In this document: positions 61,881 through 64,000 of the stretch, piece after piece
How the letters are laid out: each line of letters starts with the position of its first letter
How positions within the stretch are numbered: the first letter of the stretch is position 1
Source of the DNA: Schaalia odontolytica
GTDB lineage: Bacteria > Actinomycetota > Actinomycetes > Actinomycetales > Actinomycetaceae
DNA: 64,000 nucleotides
Assembly: GCF_002847525.1 (NCBI RefSeq)
Contig: NZ_PKKM01000004.1
Location: forward strand, 62,001-126,000
Direction of reading: 5' to 3'
Notes under the pieces: generated by a model
What the model was told of the DNA's origin: nothing
Database searches by the model: none
The model's input: the letters and a program-made list of their open reading frames with translations, nothing else
Program-made: the position numbers and the translations under genes

Positions 61881-62129
61881 TTATCCAGTAAGGAGTTCAT
61901 CGAATTCGATTTGCATCACCTGCGAGAGTTGATTGAGTTCCGGACGCACCGGGAAGATTGTATGCATCTCCATCGGGATATATGCGCCATCCAGGGTTAG
62001 GCGACCGGTGATAGGGGTCAACTGCTCGAAGCCCAACTGGGGCGACACATTCTCCAGCCCCGCAGGAACATCGATTCGCGGCCACCCGCGGCGCCACCGC
62101 GCTTTTTCACCAATGCGATGATCGCCCAT
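61881..62129 (-). CDS. Hypothetical ORF, possibly a gene fragment
   Basis: An 82-codon frame between the Imm61-like genes, ending QMQIEFDELLTG-like acidic sequence. I do not recognise it. No ribosome binding site precedes its ATG. An overlapping frame upstream (from about 62200) reads FDDEFSDYGEIMLKWAII, which looks coding, so a longer gene may have been broken by a frameshift near 62090. Confidence 0.35.
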   Translation of the reverse strand: MGDHRIGEKARWRRGWPRIDVPAGLENVSPQLGFEQLTPITGRLTLDGAYIPMEMHTIFPVRPELNQLSQVMQIEFDELLTG

Positions 62130-62162
62130 TTCAACATGATCTCGCCATAGTCACTGAACTCA

Positions 62163-62750
62163 TCATCGAATATACGGACGCCCAAGCCACTGACGAAGCA
62201 GAGGCCCGCCGTCGGGAAGCATGTACGCGTGCAACAGTTCAGACGGAGACACATCGTAGAGCCAGGCGAGGGACACGCAGTAACGCTCGCTCATAGAGTA
62301 GAACTCCAAATGCTCACCATTCGGTCCATCAAGGGCAGCGTATCGCCACGTCGGCCTCTCTTCAAGCACCCAACCGACAGGCAACTCATCGCCCCTGATC
62401 GGCACACCCAACGTCTGCAGGCCCAGAGAGTGGCGCAGGATTGAAGCCGTGTAGTTGACCATCACCTTTTGAGTGAGCTCCATCGACGCCGAATTGAAAA
62501 AACCCTGCGTTCTCACCTGACCGCGTTCCTCTTCATCGAAGCAGTATTGCCCGTCCTCCAACCACAGGAGCATTCCCGATCCGAACCCCGCATCGATCGA
62601 CAGGCCGGTGCCACCTCGTTTGAAGCCGTTGTACACCTTCAGTCCAGTGTGCCGGTTCATGACCGCCACATACTCGTCCAGGAAGGCCATCGGGTCATTT
62701 TTCTTCCCCGAGCCCATCCTGCCAAAAAAGCAACTGAAAGCATTCAGCAT
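62163..62750 (-). CDS. Imm61-like immunity-type protein, tandem copy 1
   Basis: A 195-aa protein preceded by a GGGAG ribosome binding site. Its last ~130 codons (62251-62540 on DNA and beyond) are nearly identical to the next gene, with 2 differences in 290 bp, whereas the first ~70 codons differ at many positions (GSGKKNDPMAFLDEYVAVM against ASGEGDDPMAFLDEYAAVM). The frame is intact. Probably an orphan immunity gene; the function is inferred from family resemblance only. Confidence 0.62.
   Translation of the reverse strand: MLNAFSCFFGRMGSGKKNDPMAFLDEYVAVMNRHTGLKVYNGFKRGGTGLSIDAGFGSGMLLWLEDGQYCFDEEERGQVRTQGFFNSASMELTQKVMVNYTASILRHSLGLQTLGVPIRGDELPVGWVLEERPTWRYAALDGPNGEHLEFYSMSERYCVSLAWLYDVSPSELLHAYMLPDGGPLLRQWLGRPYIR
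62251..62540. repeat. Near-identical 290-bp block, copy 1 (partner 62901-63190)
   Basis: Offset 650 bp. Comparing both stretches base by base I find two differences (A/G near 62328 and G/A near 62338). Identity falls sharply outside the block. Confidence 0.93.
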
Positions 62751-62812
62751 TGCATTCTCCCTCTCCCCAGGAGCCCGCCAGCTAACAACGATGGCCCCTG
62801 AAGCAACCGTCC

Positions 62813-63400
62813 TCACCGCAGATACGGGCGCCCGAGCCAGCGACGAAGCAACGGCCCGCCGTCGGGAATCATGTACGCATTGAGCAGCTCGGAGGGAGTC
62901 ACATCGTAGAGCCAGGCGAGGGACACGCAGTAACGCTCGCTCATAGAGTAGAACTCCAAATGCTCACCATTCGGTCCGTCAAGGGCAACGTATCGCCACG
63001 TCGGCCTCTCTTCAAGCACCCAACCGACAGGCAACTCATCGCCCCTGATCGGCACACCCAACGTCTGCAGGCCCAGAGAGTGGCGCAGGATTGAAGCCGT
63101 GTAGTTGACCATCACCTTTTGAGTGAGCTCCATCGACGCCGAATTGAAAAAACCCTGCGTTCTCACCTGACCGCGTTCCTCTTCATCGAAACAGTAGTGA
63201 CCATCCTCCAACCACAACACAGCACTCTCACTAAACGCATTGTCAATCGAAAGGCCCGTACGCCCCCATTTGAAACCATTACGCACCTTAACCCGAGCGT
63301 GCCGGTTCATGACCGCCGCATACTCGTCCAGGAAGGCCATCGGGTCATCCCCTTCCCCGGATGCACCTCTCTTAAAGAATCGTCCCAATGCGTGCAGCAC
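62813..63400 (-). CDS. Imm61-like immunity-type protein, tandem copy 2
   Basis: A 195-aa paralogue of the preceding gene, same length and strand, 62 bp upstream of it. Shared features are a short N-terminal basic patch, MAFLDEY, a central WLEDGHYCFDEEERGQV block and the C-terminal PDGGPLLRRWL. Its N-terminal third is distinct from copy 1 while the middle is almost identical, suggesting gene conversion or recent duplication with selection on the N-terminus. Confidence 0.62.
   Translation of the reverse strand: MLHALGRFFKRGASGEGDDPMAFLDEYAAVMNRHARVKVRNGFKWGRTGLSIDNAFSESAVLWLEDGHYCFDEEERGQVRTQGFFNSASMELTQKVMVNYTASILRHSLGLQTLGVPIRGDELPVGWVLEERPTWRYVALDGPNGEHLEFYSMSERYCVSLAWLYDVTPSELLNAYMIPDGGPLLRRWLGRPYLR
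62901..63190. repeat. Near-identical 290-bp block, copy 2
   Basis: Partner of 62251-62540, inside the second Imm61-like gene. Bases beyond 63190 and before 62901 diverge at once. Confidence 0.93.
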
Positions 63401-63503
63401 TGTCTTCCTCCCGATTGCCAGTCACATTCGATAGCTGACGAGCACAGCGAGTACCGCCCACACGACTCGTTTGAGTAAACGGCACAGCTACTCACGCCTT
63501 CAC

Positions 63504-64000
63504 TCACTCGAGCAAATCCGCCGCCTCGAGCCAGGCCTCCTCCAGCTCGTCCATCTCGGCCAGGACGTCCTGGTGGGCCGCTGAGACCTTCGTCAGCTCG
63601 GACACCGCCGAAGGATCCGTCGCCACCTGGATCGACAGTTTCTCCAGCTTCGCCTCCAGGTTCGAGGCCTCCGCCCGCAGGCGCTCCAGCTTGCGTTCGA
63701 TGCGGGCCACTTCCTTCTTGGCCGCGCGCCGCGCCGCAGCGTCACTCACGCCACCGCGAGCGCTCCCCTGCCCCGCACTGTCCTCGCCCGAGGAGGCGTC
63801 CGCGGAGGGAGCGGCAGAGCGGGAGGCGGAGCCGGCCTCGTCGGCGCGAGAGGACGAACCAAACGCCCCGAGGTCGCCGGAGGCGCGCATCTGCAGGTAC
63901 TGTTCGACGCCGCCGGGCAGGGCGCGGACCTGGCCGTCGCCGAGGAGGGCGACCTGGTGGTCGGTGACCCGCTCGAGGAGGTAGCGGTCGTGGGAGACGA
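63504..64000 (-). CDS. ABC-F family ATPase, C-terminal part (N-terminus beyond window)
   Basis: The minus-strand frame enters from the window edge and ends at 63504 (165 codons seen). It begins with SHDRYLLERVTDHQVAL, the switch-histidine region that ends the second ATPase domain of ABC-F proteins, then a linker rich in Ser/Ala, and a Lys/Glu coiled coil (EVARIERKLERLRAEASNL) at the C-terminus. Such proteins act on ribosomes (Uup/EttA/antibiotic-resistance group). Which subgroup cannot be told from this part. Confidence 0.9.
   Translation of the reverse strand, partial: VSHDRYLLERVTDHQVALLGDGQVRALPGGVEQYLQMRASGDLGAFGSSSRADEAGSASRSAAPSADASSGEDSAGQGSARGGVSDAAARRAAKKEVARIERKLERLRAEASNLEAKLEKLSIQVATDPSAVSELTKVSAAHQDVLAEMDELEEAWLEAADLLE

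Overview
The window is high-GC DNA (roughly two thirds G+C by eye) from an actinobacterium. Actinobacterial markers include a DUF3107 gene beside a MiaE_2-type ferritin-like gene, DUF3117, an AdnA/AdnB-like helicase-nuclease pair, a long-form L25 protein, apparent leaderless starts and LPXTG-type anchors. A phosphocholine (lic) locus, sortase substrates and an alpha-1,3-glucanase suggest an oral Schaalia/Actinomyces relative such as S. odontolytica. That species-level guess is inference.

Layout. 1-12.7 kb is a cell-surface glycan locus: epimerase (partial), GT2, three GT4 enzymes, a DUF2142 membrane protein, a LicC-LicA fusion carrying an N-terminal winged helix, a LicB-like transporter, two LicD enzymes and a flippase. 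It probably builds and exports a phosphocholine-decorated polymer. 12.7-17 kb holds low-complexity repeats, a symmetrical 19-bp repeat array, a sugar/inositol-type MFS transporter, remnants of iolB and iolD, and a GntR regulator, which together look like a decayed myo-inositol operon. 17-24 kb is the AdnB-like/AdnA-like pair. 24-27 kb holds DUF3107, the ferritin-like protein and a DEAD-box helicase, followed by four tandem copies of a ~168-bp hairpin module related in architecture to the 13.3-kb array. 27.5-33 kb: a membrane AlbA_2 protein, a GntR-ABC operon and glycogen phosphorylase. 33.4-35.9 kb: two convergent LPXTG-type surface proteins. 36-46.9 kb: MarC, PHP phosphoesterase, an asparagine-type permease with asparaginase, aminopeptidase P, a general stress protein, an MgtE-N/CBS protein, DUF1003, Mrp, an O-methyltransferase and DUF3117. 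47-49.9 kb: LOG-family protein, DapE and a degenerate phosphomannomutase-like protein. 50-51.9 kb: an NgoMIV-type restriction-modification pair of lower GC. 51.9-58.5 kb: BMP-family lipoprotein, ManC, L25, Prs, a short GlmU, tRNA-Gln(TTG), TetR and DUF1540. 58.8-60.8 kb: a secreted GH87 enzyme. 61-63.4 kb: three paralogous Imm61-like genes, two of them homogenised by recent duplication or conversion. The window ends in an ABC-F ATPase (partial).

The least explained structures are the five symmetrical repeat modules (13261-13357 and 26857-27452). Each has up to three direct copies of a short unit at 19-20 bp spacing followed by up to three inverted copies. The unit sequence differs between modules, but the internal symmetry is kept.
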